A DNA stretch of 7,630 nucleotides, from the NCBI RefSeq assembly GCF_934643405.1, contig NZ_CAKUCL010000312.1, forward strand, positions 1-7,630, written 5' to 3'. Below the pieces are notes generated by a model. It had not been told where the DNA came from and ran no database searches. It worked only from the letters and a program-made list of their open reading frames with translations. Each line of letters begins with the position of its first letter. Position 1 is the stretch's first letter. The translations under genes and the position numbers were made by a program. Origin of the DNA: an uncultured Actinoplanes sp. (GTDB lineage: Bacteria; Actinomycetota; Actinomycetes; Mycobacteriales; Micromonosporaceae). Shown here piece by piece: positions 1 to 7,608 of the stretch.

Positions 1-1517
1 GCGGCGGTCTGGCCGCGACTCTCCGAGGCGGTCTGGCCGCGACTTCCAGAGGAGCGGGACAACGCCGCCGTCAGGCGGCGGACCTCGGACCGCCAGGCCG
101 GGTCGCCGTGGGCCCGGCGCCAGGCGGCGGCCAGGTCGTCGGCGGGTGGGCGGTCGGCGTCGAGCAGGGCCACGATCTCGGCGGCTCGGCGGGCGCCCAC
201 CAGAGGTGCGCCGTCGAGCAGGGCCCGGGCCAGGCGAGGGTGCAGGCCGGCGTCGGCCAGGGCGCGGCCTCGCGGGGTCACCCGGCCCTCGGCGTCCAGG
301 GCGCCGAGGTCGTGCAGCGTCGCGGTGGCGCTCTGCAGGGCGCCCGGCGGTGGGGGATCGGGCAGGGACAGGCCGCTGCCGTCCGGGTGGCCCCACAGCG
401 CCAGGTCGAGCGTGAAGCCGGTCAGGTCGGCGGCGGCGATCTCCGGCTCGGGCTGGGCGGGCAGACGGTCGTGCTGCGCCTCGGACCAGCAGCGATAGAC
501 CCGGCCGGGTGCCTCGCGACCGGCCCGGCCGGCACGCTGCACGGCCGCGGCGCGGGAGACCGGGACGGTGACGAGGGCACCCAGGCCGCGCGCGTGATCC
601 ATGCGCGGGACCCGGCTCAGGCCGGCGTCGACCACCGCGCGCACGCCGGGGACCGTGAGGCTGCTCTCGGCGACCGCGGTGGACAGCACCACCCGGCGGC
701 GCGGGCCGGGGCGCAGCGCAGCGTCCTGAACGGAGCCCGGCTGGCGGCCGTGCAGCGCCAGCACGTCGGCCGCCACGCCGGCGAGGCGGGCCGCCACGGC
801 GTCGATCTCCCGGGCGCCGGGAAGGAAGACCAGGACGTCGCCGTCGTCGTCGGCCAGCGCGCGGCGGGTCGTCGCGGCCACGTGGTCGAGCAGTCTCTCG
901 TCGACGCGCAGGCCGAGCGGTGGCGTGATCGGGCCGGGCGGCGGCGCCCAGCGCACCTCGACCGGGAACAGGCGTGACTCGGCGGTCACGAGCTCGCCGC
1001 CGACGATCGCGGCCAGCCGCTCGGCGTCGGCCGTCGCGGACGTGGCGAGCAGGCCGAGATCGGGCCGCAGCGTCGCGCGCACCTCGGTCAGGAAGGCGAG
1101 CGCGAGGTCGGTGTCCAGGTGCCGCTCGTGGCACTCGTCGAGCACGACGGACGCCGTACCGGAAAGCTCGGGGTCTCGCTGCAACCGGCGCACCAGGACG
1201 CCGGTGGTCACCACCTCGACCCGGGTCTCGCGGGAGACCTGGCGGTCGCCGCGCACCGTGTAACCGACCCGGGCGCCGACGCGCTCGCCGAGCAGCGAGG
1301 CCATCCGGCGCGCCGCCGCCCGGGCCGCGAGCCGGCGGGGCTCGGCCACCACCACCCGGCCGGCGGAACCGGCCAGCGCCAGCGGGACCAGCGTGGTCTT
1401 GCCGGTGCCGGGCGGCGCGACCAGCACCGCCGCGCCGGCGGCCGCCAGCGCCTGCCGGACCCGCGGCAGCACCGGGCGGATCGGCAGGTCGGGCAGGGCG
1501 GCGTCGGTGATCAGCAC
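1..1517 (-). CDS. hrpB: ATP-dependent helicase HrpB (DEAH-box family), N-terminal part, runs off the left edge
   Basis: I translated this minus-strand frame by hand; it stays open from GTG at 1517-1515 to the window edge (505 full codons). Visible superfamily 2 motifs: Walker A APPGTGKT (residues 34-41), AEPRRLAAR (58-66), DEXH box LDECHER (126-132), motif III SAT (160-162), VFLPGAREID, STAVAESSLTVPGV, and motif VI QRAGRAGR (327-334), followed by an HA2-like segment with CWSEAQHDRLPAQPEPEI and LTGFTLDLALWG. This order and wording match bacterial HrpB, whose exact cellular role is not settled (nucleic-acid helicase/translocase, cytoplasmic). HrpB proteins are usually around 800 residues, so the C-terminal third lies outside the window. 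The start is chosen because residues directly after it match the family N-terminus and a promoter-like motif ends 7 bases before it. An in-frame GTG 18 bases upstream is possible. Near the edge the protein carries a tandem SRGQTASE repeat. Divergent from the urate operon. Confidence 0.93.
   Translation of the reverse strand, partial: MLITDAALPDLPIRPVLPRVRQALAAAGAAVLVAPPGTGKTTLVPLALAGSAGRVVVAEPRRLAARAAARRMASLLGERVGARVGYTVRGDRQVSRETRVEVVTTGVLVRRLQRDPELSGTASVVLDECHERHLDTDLALAFLTEVRATLRPDLGLLATSATADAERLAAIVGGELVTAESRLFPVEVRWAPPPGPITPPLGLRVDERLLDHVAATTRRALADDDGDVLVFLPGAREIDAVAARLAGVAADVLALHGRQPGSVQDAALRPGPRRRVVLSTAVAESSLTVPGVRAVVDAGLSRVPRMDHARGLGALVTVPVSRAAAVQRAGRAGREAPGRVYRCWSEAQHDRLPAQPEPEIAAADLTGFTLDLALWGHPDGSGLSLPDPPPPGALQSATATLHDLGALDAEGRVTPRGRALADAGLHPRLARALLDGAPLVGARRAAEIVALLDADRPPADDLAAAWRRAHGDPAWRSEVRRLTAALSRSSGSRGQTASESRGQTA
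3..50 (-). repeat. 24-bp in-frame tandem direct repeat inside hrpB
   Basis: The 18-base word GGCGGTCTGGCCGCGACT occurs at 3-20 and again at 27-44, a period of 24 bp, or exactly 8 codons. On the coding (minus) strand it encodes SRGQTASE followed by SRGQTA, residues 492-505 of HrpB, just after the HA2-like region. Only about two units are visible and the array may continue beyond the left edge. It keeps the reading frame, so it would lengthen a linker rather than break the gene. Confidence 0.8.
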
Positions 1518-1546
1518 GGAACCATCCTGGACCACCGGTACGACAG
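1515..1546 (-). promoter_or_regulatory. Candidate hrpB promoter, RecA-NDp/PafBC-like, giving a leaderless mRNA
   Basis: On the minus strand CTGTCGTAC (1546-1538) is followed by exactly 8 bases and then CAGGAT (1529-1524). The mycobacterial DNA-damage (RecA-NDp/PafBC) promoter is TTGTCRGTG-N8-TAnnnT; here the TGTCG core, the N8 spacer and the A and T of the -10 match, while the remaining positions differ. The usual 6-7 base distance from the -10 puts the transcription start at the GTG start codon at 1517, so the mRNA would be leaderless. AGGA in the same stretch (1528-1525) could instead act as a ribosome site if transcription starts further upstream. The role in damage control is inference. 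Confidence 0.5.
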
Positions 1547-1565
1547 AAAATCGCGGGGGCGCGAA

Positions 1566-1588
1566 CTGTCGGACCCCCGTGGCAGGGT
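1566..1588 (+). promoter_or_regulatory. Candidate promoter of the urate operon, RecA-NDp/PafBC-like
   Basis: CTGTCGGAC (1566-1574), exactly 8 bases, then CAGGGT (1583-1588). It aligns with the opposite-facing hrpB motif at 17 of 25 positions, including the whole CTGTCG, the ACC after it, and CAGG-x-TGG. Compared with TTGTCRGTG-N8-TAnnnT it keeps TTGTC except the first base, the R and the next G, the spacer length and two of three -10 positions. Predicted transcription start is about 1594-1596, leaving a leader of roughly 70 nt before uraD. Confidence 0.5.
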
Positions 1589-1597
1589 GGGTGAAGT

Positions 1598-1607
1598 TTC
1601 CCGGGAA
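1598..1607. promoter_or_regulatory. Perfect palindrome TTCCCGGGAA, possible operator
   Basis: A 10-bp perfect inverted repeat lies about 3 to 13 bases past the predicted transcription start of the urate operon, where a bound repressor would block transcription. The sequence does not extend symmetrically beyond 10 bp, so it could be chance in GC-rich DNA. No regulator gene is in the window to link it to. Confidence 0.25.
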
Positions 1608-1647
1608 GGCCTGCACCCGTGGTGGCGGGCCTGCTTGACTACACACC

Positions 1648-1656
1648 AGGAAGGGG
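1648..1656 (+). promoter_or_regulatory. Ribosome binding site deciding the uraD start
   Basis: AGGAAGGGG is a strong Shine-Dalgarno sequence with 7 bases between it and GTG 1664. It favours this start over in-frame GTG 1619, which has its own weaker candidate site GGGAAGG (1603-1609). Confidence 0.7.
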
Positions 1657-1663
1657 TGCCGGA

Positions 1664-2170
1664 GTGGAGGCGGTCGAGGCTTTCAACGCGCTGCCCGCCA
1701 CGCGTCTCGAGGGCGATCTGCTGGCCTGCTGCGCGGCGCCGGGCTGGGCCGCCGAGATCATCGCGAAGCGCCCCTACCGGGAGAGATCCGAGATCCTCGC
1801 CGCGGCCGACGCCGCGTCGCGCCGGCTGCGCTGGGACGAGGTGCTCGCCGGCCTGTCCGCGCACCCGCGGATAGGCGAGCGCGCGGCCGGCGGGCCGACC
1901 GAGGCCGCCTGGTCGCGGCAGGAGCAGTCGACGGCGGCCGGCACTGCCGACGGCGAGACCAGAAGTGCGCTGGCCGACGCCAACCGGGCGTACGAGAACC
2001 GGTTCGGTCATGTGTTCCTGATCTTCGCCAGTGGGCGCACGCAGCCGGAGATCCTCGCCGCGGCCCGGGAACGCCTGGCCAACGACGACGCGACCGAGCG
2101 GGCGATCGTGACCGACGAGCTGCGCAAGATCGCGCTGCTGCGGCTGGAGCGGGTGCTCGATGCCCTCTGA
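1664..2170 (+). CDS. uraD: 2-oxo-4-hydroxy-4-carboxy-5-ureidoimidazoline (OHCU) decarboxylase
   Basis: 168 residues, the normal length for UraD. It decarboxylates OHCU to S-allantoin, the last of the three steps of urate breakdown, in the cytosol. Family marks: N-terminal FNALPA and LLACCAAPGWA, the catalytic-histidine block AHPRIGER (His67), SRQEQS with Glu87-Gln88 that line the active site in characterised members, and FGHVFLIFASGR (114-125) near the C-terminus. GTG 1664 is chosen because of the strong ribosome site at 1648-1656 and because homologues begin only a few residues before FNALPA; an alternative GTG at 1619 would add 15 residues unlike the family. First gene of the operon; its end overlaps uraH by 11 bp. 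Ile70 within the HPRIG block uses ATA, a rare codon in such genomes. Confidence 0.93.
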   Translation: MEAVEAFNALPATRLEGDLLACCAAPGWAAEIIAKRPYRERSEILAAADAASRRLRWDEVLAGLSAHPRIGERAAGGPTEAAWSRQEQSTAAGTADGETRSALADANRAYENRFGHVFLIFASGRTQPEILAAARERLANDDATERAIVTDELRKIALLRLERVLDAL

Positions 2171-2519
2171 CGGCACGCAGGCCGAGTTCCACGCGAGGAT
2201 CTCCACGCACATCCTGGACACGGTGAGCGGTGATCCGGCGCGCGACGTCTACGTGCGGCTGGAGCGGCGCGACTCGGACGGCTGGCGCATGATCGCCGAG
2301 GGGCGCACCGATCAGGACGGCCGGCTGCGGTACCGGGTGCCCCTGCACGAATGGCAGGCCGGCGGTTACCGCCTCTTCTTCTACGTGGAGCCCTACCTGG
2401 GCGACGACGGCTTCTTCCCGGAGGTCACGGTCGCCTTCCACGTCCGCGACCCGCAGCGGCACTATCACGTGCCGCTGCTGCTCAGCCGCTACGGCTACAC
2501 CACCTATCGAGGGAGCTGA
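2160..2519 (+). CDS. uraH: 5-hydroxyisourate hydrolase (transthyretin-like protein)
   Basis: 119 residues, full length for the family. It hydrolyses 5-hydroxyisourate, the uricase product, to OHCU, the UraD substrate. The N-terminal signature is ISTHILDTVSGDPA (His17); the conserved arginine sits in TDQDGR (Arg55); HYHVPLLLS carries the third catalytic-site residue His103; and the protein ends in the diagnostic YRGS (116-119). These are the residues that separate true hydroxyisourate hydrolases from hormone-binding transthyretins. No periplasmic signal peptide is seen, so it should be cytosolic. ATG 2160 has GGAG (2146-2149) 10 bases upstream inside uraD, and the 11-bp overlap with uraD suggests translational coupling. 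Next comes urate oxidase after 5 bp. Confidence 0.96.
   Translation: MPSDGTQAEFHARISTHILDTVSGDPARDVYVRLERRDSDGWRMIAEGRTDQDGRLRYRVPLHEWQAGGYRLFFYVEPYLGDDGFFPEVTVAFHVRDPQRHYHVPLLLSRYGYTTYRGS
2509..2515 (+). promoter_or_regulatory. Ribosome binding site for urate oxidase
   Basis: GAGGGAG overlaps the last codons of uraH and lies 9 bases before GTG 2525. It fixes the urate oxidase start at 2525 rather than the upstream in-frame ATG at 2351, which lies inside uraH and would add 58 residues unlike uricase. Confidence 0.7.
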
Positions 2520-2524
2520 CGCGC

Positions 2525-3385
2525 GTGTCGATCGTGCTCGGACCGAACCGCTACGGCAAGGCGGAGACCCGGCTGGTGCGGGTCTCGCGCGACGGTGAGA
2601 CGCACTCGCTGGCCGACCTCACCGTCAGCATCGCCCTCTCCGGTGACCTCGCCGCCACGCACCTGACCGGTGACAACTCCGGCGTGCTGCCCACCGACAC
2701 CATGAAGAACACGGTGTACGCGTTCGCGAAGGAGCACGGCGTCGGCGAGCCGGAGGAGTTCGCGCTGCTGCTGGGCCGGCACTTCGTCGGCAGCCAGCCC
2801 CAGGTGCGCGCGGCGACCGTGCACATCGAGTCGTACGGCTGGGACCGTCTCGGCCCGCATTCGTTCCAGCGGCAGGGCTCGCACGTGCGCACCGCGACGA
2901 TCACCGTCACCACCGAGGAGGTGCAGGTCGTCTCCGGAGTGACCGGCCTGGTGCTGCTGAACTCGACCGCCTCGGAGTTCCACGGCTTCGCGAAGGACAG
3001 GTACACGACGTTGCCGGAGACCACCGACCGCATCCTGGCCACCGCCGTCGATGCCCGCTGGCGTCACCTGGGGGCCGGCGACGAGTGGGCCAAGTCGTAC
3101 GCGGGGGCGTTCGAGGCGCTGGTCAAGGGCTTCGTGAACACGTACAGCCACTCGCTGCAGCAGACCCTGATGTCGATGGGCTCGCACGTGCTGCAGACCC
3201 GGCCGGAGATCGCCGAGATCCGGCTGGCCCTGCCGAACAAACACCACTACCTGGTCGACCTCTCGCCGTTCGGCCTGACCAACGACAACGAGGTGTTCAT
3301 CGCCGGCGACCGCCCGTACGGGCTGATCGAGGGCACGGTGACCCGCGACGACGTGCCGCCGCCGCTCACGGAGTGGTACCGGTGA
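2525..3385 (+). CDS. pucL: Urate oxidase (uricase, cofactor-independent urate hydroxylase)
   Basis: 286 residues, the usual size of a single-domain uricase made of two T-fold halves; it is not the fused UraD-uricase form of Bacillus. It oxidises urate with O2 to 5-hydroxyisourate and H2O2. Catalytic elements are all present: NRYGKAETRLVRV with Lys12, the triad partner Thr57 in LPTDTMKNTVYAF, FHGFAKDRYTTLPETTDR with substrate-stacking Phe152 and Arg169, Gln212/213 in SLQQTLMSMG, and LPNKHHYLVDL with Asn238 and His240. By analogy with Aspergillus uricase these correspond to Lys10, Thr57, Phe159, Arg176, Gln228, Asn254 and His256. No targeting signal. Lies 5 bp after uraH and shares GTGA with the deaminase start, so it is in the same operon. 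H2O2 production implies need for catalase, not seen here. Confidence 0.97.
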   Translation: MSIVLGPNRYGKAETRLVRVSRDGETHSLADLTVSIALSGDLAATHLTGDNSGVLPTDTMKNTVYAFAKEHGVGEPEEFALLLGRHFVGSQPQVRAATVHIESYGWDRLGPHSFQRQGSHVRTATITVTTEEVQVVSGVTGLVLLNSTASEFHGFAKDRYTTLPETTDRILATAVDARWRHLGAGDEWAKSYAGAFEALVKGFVNTYSHSLQQTLMSMGSHVLQTRPEIAEIRLALPNKHHYLVDLSPFGLTNDNEVFIAGDRPYGLIEGTVTRDDVPPPLTEWYR

Positions 3386-4781
3386 TCCTCATCGAGAACG
3401 TCGCGGTCGCCACGGTCGACGCGAACGACACGTATCACCAGGACGGTCACGTGGTGGTCGGCGACGACGGCCGGATCGTCGCGGTCGGGCCCGGGCACGC
3501 GGGCCGGTTCCACGGTTCGGTGCGGCGGGTCGACGGTACCGGATGCCTGGTCACGCCCGGCCTGGTCAACACCCATCACCACCTCTACCAGTGGGCGACC
3601 CGCGGCCTCGCGCTGGACAGGACGCTGTTCGGCTGGCTGCAGGAGCTGTACCCGATCTGGAGCCGGCTGGACGCCGAGGTGGTCGGGGCGGCGGCCGGCG
3701 CCGGGCTGGGCTGGCTGGCCCTGTCCGGCTGCACGACCAGCATGGATCACCACTACGTCTTCCCGCGCGACGGCGGCGACGTGCTGGCGGCCGAGATCGA
3801 GGCGGCCCGGCGGATCGGGGTGCGGTTCCACCCGGCGCGGGGCTCGATGGATCTCGGCCGCAAGGACGGCGGCCTGCCACCGGACAATGTGGTCGAGGAG
3901 ACCGACGAGGCGCTGGCCGCGACGTCGGCGGCGATCGACCGCTGGCACGATCCGTCGCCCGGCTCGATGCTGCGGATCGCGGTGGCGCCGTGCTCGCCGT
4001 TCTCGGTCACCACCAGGCTGATGAGGGAGGCGGCGGAGCTCGCCCGGACCAAGGGCGTGCGGCTGCACACCCACCTCGCCGAGACCGACGACGAGGAGGA
4101 CTTCTGCCGTCGGGAGTTCGGCTGCACCCCGGTGGAGTACGCGGAGAGCGTCGGCTGGCTGGGCGAGGACGTGTGGCTGGCGCACGGCGTGCACCTGGAC
4201 GACACCGCGATCGGCCGCCTCGGCGCGACCGGCACCGGGGTCGCGCACTGCCCGAGCTCCAACGCGCGTCTGGGCGCCGGCATGGCCCGGGTGCGCGAGA
4301 TGCTCGAACACGGCGTGCCGGTGGGGCTGGGCGTGGACGGTGCGGCCTCGCAGGAGGTGTCGCATCTGGGCGCCGAGCTGCGGCAGGCGCTCTACACCGC
4401 CCGCCTGCGCGGCGGCCCGTCCGCGCTGACCGCGCGGGAATGCCTGCGGCTGGGGACCATCGAGGGCGCCCGTTGCCTCGGGCGGCCGGACGAGATCGGC
4501 TCGCTGGAGACCGGCAAGCTCGGTGACCTGGTCATGTGGCGGCTGGACGGGCTCGGTCACGACGGCATCGACGACAAGGTCGCGGCACTGGTCTTCGGCG
4601 CGCAGGCCCCCGTCGAGCTGGCCCTGGTCGGCGGCAGGCCGATCGCCGAACGAGGAGCCCTGGTGCACGCCGACGAGGAGTCGCTGGCGCGTGAGGCGCG
4701 GCGGGCGCATCGCCGCCTTCTGCGTGGCCCGGCCGCCTCCACTAGGTTGGAGAGCAGCCCAACCGAGGGGAGCCGTCGACG

Positions 4782-4785
<4 letters not shown>
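3382..4785 (+). CDS. 8-oxoguanine deaminase-type amidohydrolase (possibly also guanine deaminase)
   Basis: 467 residues, amidohydrolase superfamily, TrzN/AtzB-like branch. Metal ligands: NTHHHLYQ with His65 and His67, HTHLAE with His229 (and His231), LAHGVH with His268, and GLGVDGAAS with Asp319. The blocks TRGLALDRTLFGWLQELYP, GCTTSMDHHYVFP, CSPFSVTTRLM and CPSSNARLGAG resemble the enzyme group that deaminates 8-oxoguanine to urate; classical guanine deaminases have a different first histidine block. Position right after uricase fits, because the product would be urate. Guanine to xanthine, or another amidine or triazine substrate, cannot be excluded. GTG 3382 has GGAG (3370-3373) 8 bases upstream and overlaps the uricase stop by 4 bp. 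The last 19 or so residues (after RRLLR) look unlike the family and coincide with what appears to be the aceB promoter region. Confidence 0.85.
4743..4748 (+). promoter_or_regulatory. Possible internal -10 box (TAGGTT) for aceB
   Basis: TAGGTT fits the actinobacterial -10 pattern TAnnnT and stands out in the surrounding GC-rich sequence, 34 bases before the aceB start. No good -35 is visible; TTCTGC (4718-4723) at 19 bp spacing is weak. If active, aceB and the last gene could be transcribed without the urate genes. Confidence 0.3.
4745..4764 (+). other. Small inverted repeat GGTTGG / CCAACC before aceB
   Basis: GGTTGG (4745-4750) and CCAACC (4759-4764) can form a 6-bp stem with an 8-base loop, ending just upstream of the aceB ribosome site GAGGGGAG (4765-4772). 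It overlaps the candidate -10 box. It could be an operator half-site pair or an mRNA hairpin that leaves the ribosome site free; it lacks a U-tract, so it is not a terminator. Confidence 0.3.
4765..4772 (+). promoter_or_regulatory. Ribosome binding site for aceB
   Basis: GAGGGGAG sits 9 bases before ATG 4782, a strong Shine-Dalgarno match that confirms the start. It lies within the coding end of the deaminase gene. Confidence 0.7.
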
Positions 4786-6328
<1,543 letters not shown>

Positions 6329-6329
<1 letters not shown>

Positions 6330-7465
6330 TGCGCCTGACCGACGCCGATTACGCGGATCTCGACGTCCGCCTGGCGGCCCACGACGCGTTCCTCCTGGCG
6401 CGGTACCCGGGGGAGAGCGCCGGCCGCCAGCCCGTCCATACGGTCTACCTCCCCGCCGACCGCATCGAGTCCTTCCGGTCGTGGGGCTCGCTGGCGCTCA
6501 AGGCCATGGACGACCATGCGTTCCCGTGGGCCTCGTCGGATATTTCGGACAAATTGGCTCGGGAGCCGATCGAGGATGTGCGGGTCGACTTCGAGGACGG
6601 TTTCGGCGTCCGCGACGACGACCAGGAGGACGCCGCGGTCCGCCGGGCCGCGGCCGTCCTGTCGGACGGCCCCCGCCCACCCTTCGTCGGCATCCGCATC
6701 AAGTCGCTCGAGGCCGCCACCCGCCGCCGTGCCCTGCGGACGCTCGACCTGTTCCTGTCGTCCTACCAGGACACTTTCGTCATCACGTTGCCGAAGGTGA
6801 GCGGCGTCGACCAGGTCACCGCCATGGTCACGGTGCTGGACCGCCTGGAGTCGGCCTACGGCCTGGCCGCCGGCTCGTTACGCTTCGAGATCCAGATAGA
6901 GCTGCCGTCCGCGATCCTGTCCGCCGACGGCACCGCCACCGTCCCCCGCCTGATCACCGCCGCCGCGGGCCGCTGCCTGGGCCTGCACTACGGCACGTAC
7001 GACTACAGCGCCGCCGTCGGCGTGGCCGCCGCCCACCAGTCGCTGGACCACCCGGCCGCCGACCACGCGAAGGCCGTCATGCAGGCGGCCGCCGCCCAGA
7101 CCGGCGTCCGCCTCTGCGACGGCTCCACCAACATCCTGCCCGTGGGTTCCCGGGCCGACGTCCAGGCGGCGTGGAAGCTGCACCACCGTCTGGTGACGCG
7201 GTCCTTGACGCGCGGCTTCTACCAGGGCTGGGACCTGCATCCCGCCCAGTTGCCCACCCGATACGCGGCCACCTACGCCTTCTTCCGCTCCGGCCGGGCC
7301 GAGGCGGTCACGCGCCTGCGCCGCTACCTGGAACGCCGGGAGGGCGGCATAGCCGACGAGCCGGCAACCGCACGAGCCTTGGCCGCCTACCTGCTGCGCG
7401 GCTTGGATTGCGGCGCCCTGCCCGACGCGGGCTTCCCCAGGGCCGACCTGTTGGCGTTCCTCTGA
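6329..7465 (+). CDS. HpcH/HpaI aldolase / CitE-like protein (DUF6986 type), function not established
   Basis: 378 residues. I recognise it as a member of the group often labelled aldolase/citrate lyase family or DUF6986, a TIM-barrel related to CitE and HpcH. Visible: VYLPADRIESF and ALKAMDDHAFPWASSD near the start, the acidic block DVRVDFEDGFG (Asp87, Glu89, Asp90), GIRIKSLE (a substrate-site Arg in the CitE/HpcH fold), VITLPKV, the metal-site-like FEIQIELP (Glu187, Glu191), and LHYGTYDYSAAVG (220-230), then DGSTNILPVG and GFYQGWDLHPAQLPTRYAA. Such enzymes act on CoA esters or on pyruvate/aldehyde aldols, but the substrate here is unknown; position after aceB suggests a glyoxylate- or malate-linked reaction. 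ATG 6329 has no Shine-Dalgarno and overlaps the aceB stop as TGATG, so translation probably depends on aceB. It contains one TTA codon (Leu184) and two rare ATA codons (Ile190, Ile341). Confidence 0.82.
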
Positions 7466-7481
7466 CGCTCCCTTCCCCGTA

Positions 7482-7554
7482 CGCCTCCGCCGGCCCCCAA
7501 CCGCACCCCGCTTCCGCCGGCCCCCCAAATGGACCGCTTCCGCCGGCCCCTAAA
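7482..7554. repeat. Three degenerate 26-27 bp tandem repeats after the operon
   Basis: The core CGCYTCCGCCGGCCCC followed by C or T and A's appears at 7482-7500, 7509-7529 and 7535-7554, with unit spacing of 27 and then 26 bp. Copies 2 and 3 share CGCTTCCGCCGGCCCC exactly; copy 1 has C for one T. Each holds the palindrome GCCGGC. Function is unknown; the units are too few and too close to be a CRISPR array. Confidence 0.75.
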
Positions 7555-7608
7555 AGAGCTCCTAACTCAATCGGGTGCATCGGCATGACTTGATCTTTGG
7601 GTTGTCCG

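Noticed and set aside
108..977. Plus-strand open frame opposite hrpB
   Set aside because: Low-complexity G/A/R/Q-rich translation; the minus strand carries all helicase motifs in one unbroken frame.
1552..1581. Inverted repeat GGGGG (1555-1559) / CCCCC (1574-1578) with a few flanking pairs
   Set aside because: Short G/C homopolymer arms with a 14-base loop, overlapping the better-supported promoter motif; likely chance in this composition.
1619..1663. Upstream GTG start for uraD
   Set aside because: It has a passable ribosome site (GGGAAGG, 1603-1609) but adds 15 residues that do not look like the family N-terminus; GTG 1664 has the stronger site.
1635..1663. TTGACT (1635-1640) as a -35 box for uraD
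   Set aside because: At 17 bp spacing the -10 position reads GCCGGA, not a -10, and it would overlap the ribosome site and start codon.
1511..2221. Minus-strand open frame across the divergent region and uraD
   Set aside because: It runs through the intergenic region and antisense to uraD and has no recognisable domain.
3247..4710. Long minus-strand open frame opposite the deaminase
   Set aside because: Arginine/glycine/alanine/proline-rich, low-complexity translation with no domain; a GC-rich shadow of the plus-strand gene, which has full metal-ligand motifs.
7482..7554. CRISPR array
   Set aside because: Only three degenerate units, essentially no spacers, and no cas genes.
7466..7600. 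Intrinsic terminator after the operon
   Set aside because: No stem of useful length followed by a T-run; the GCCGGC palindromes are too short.
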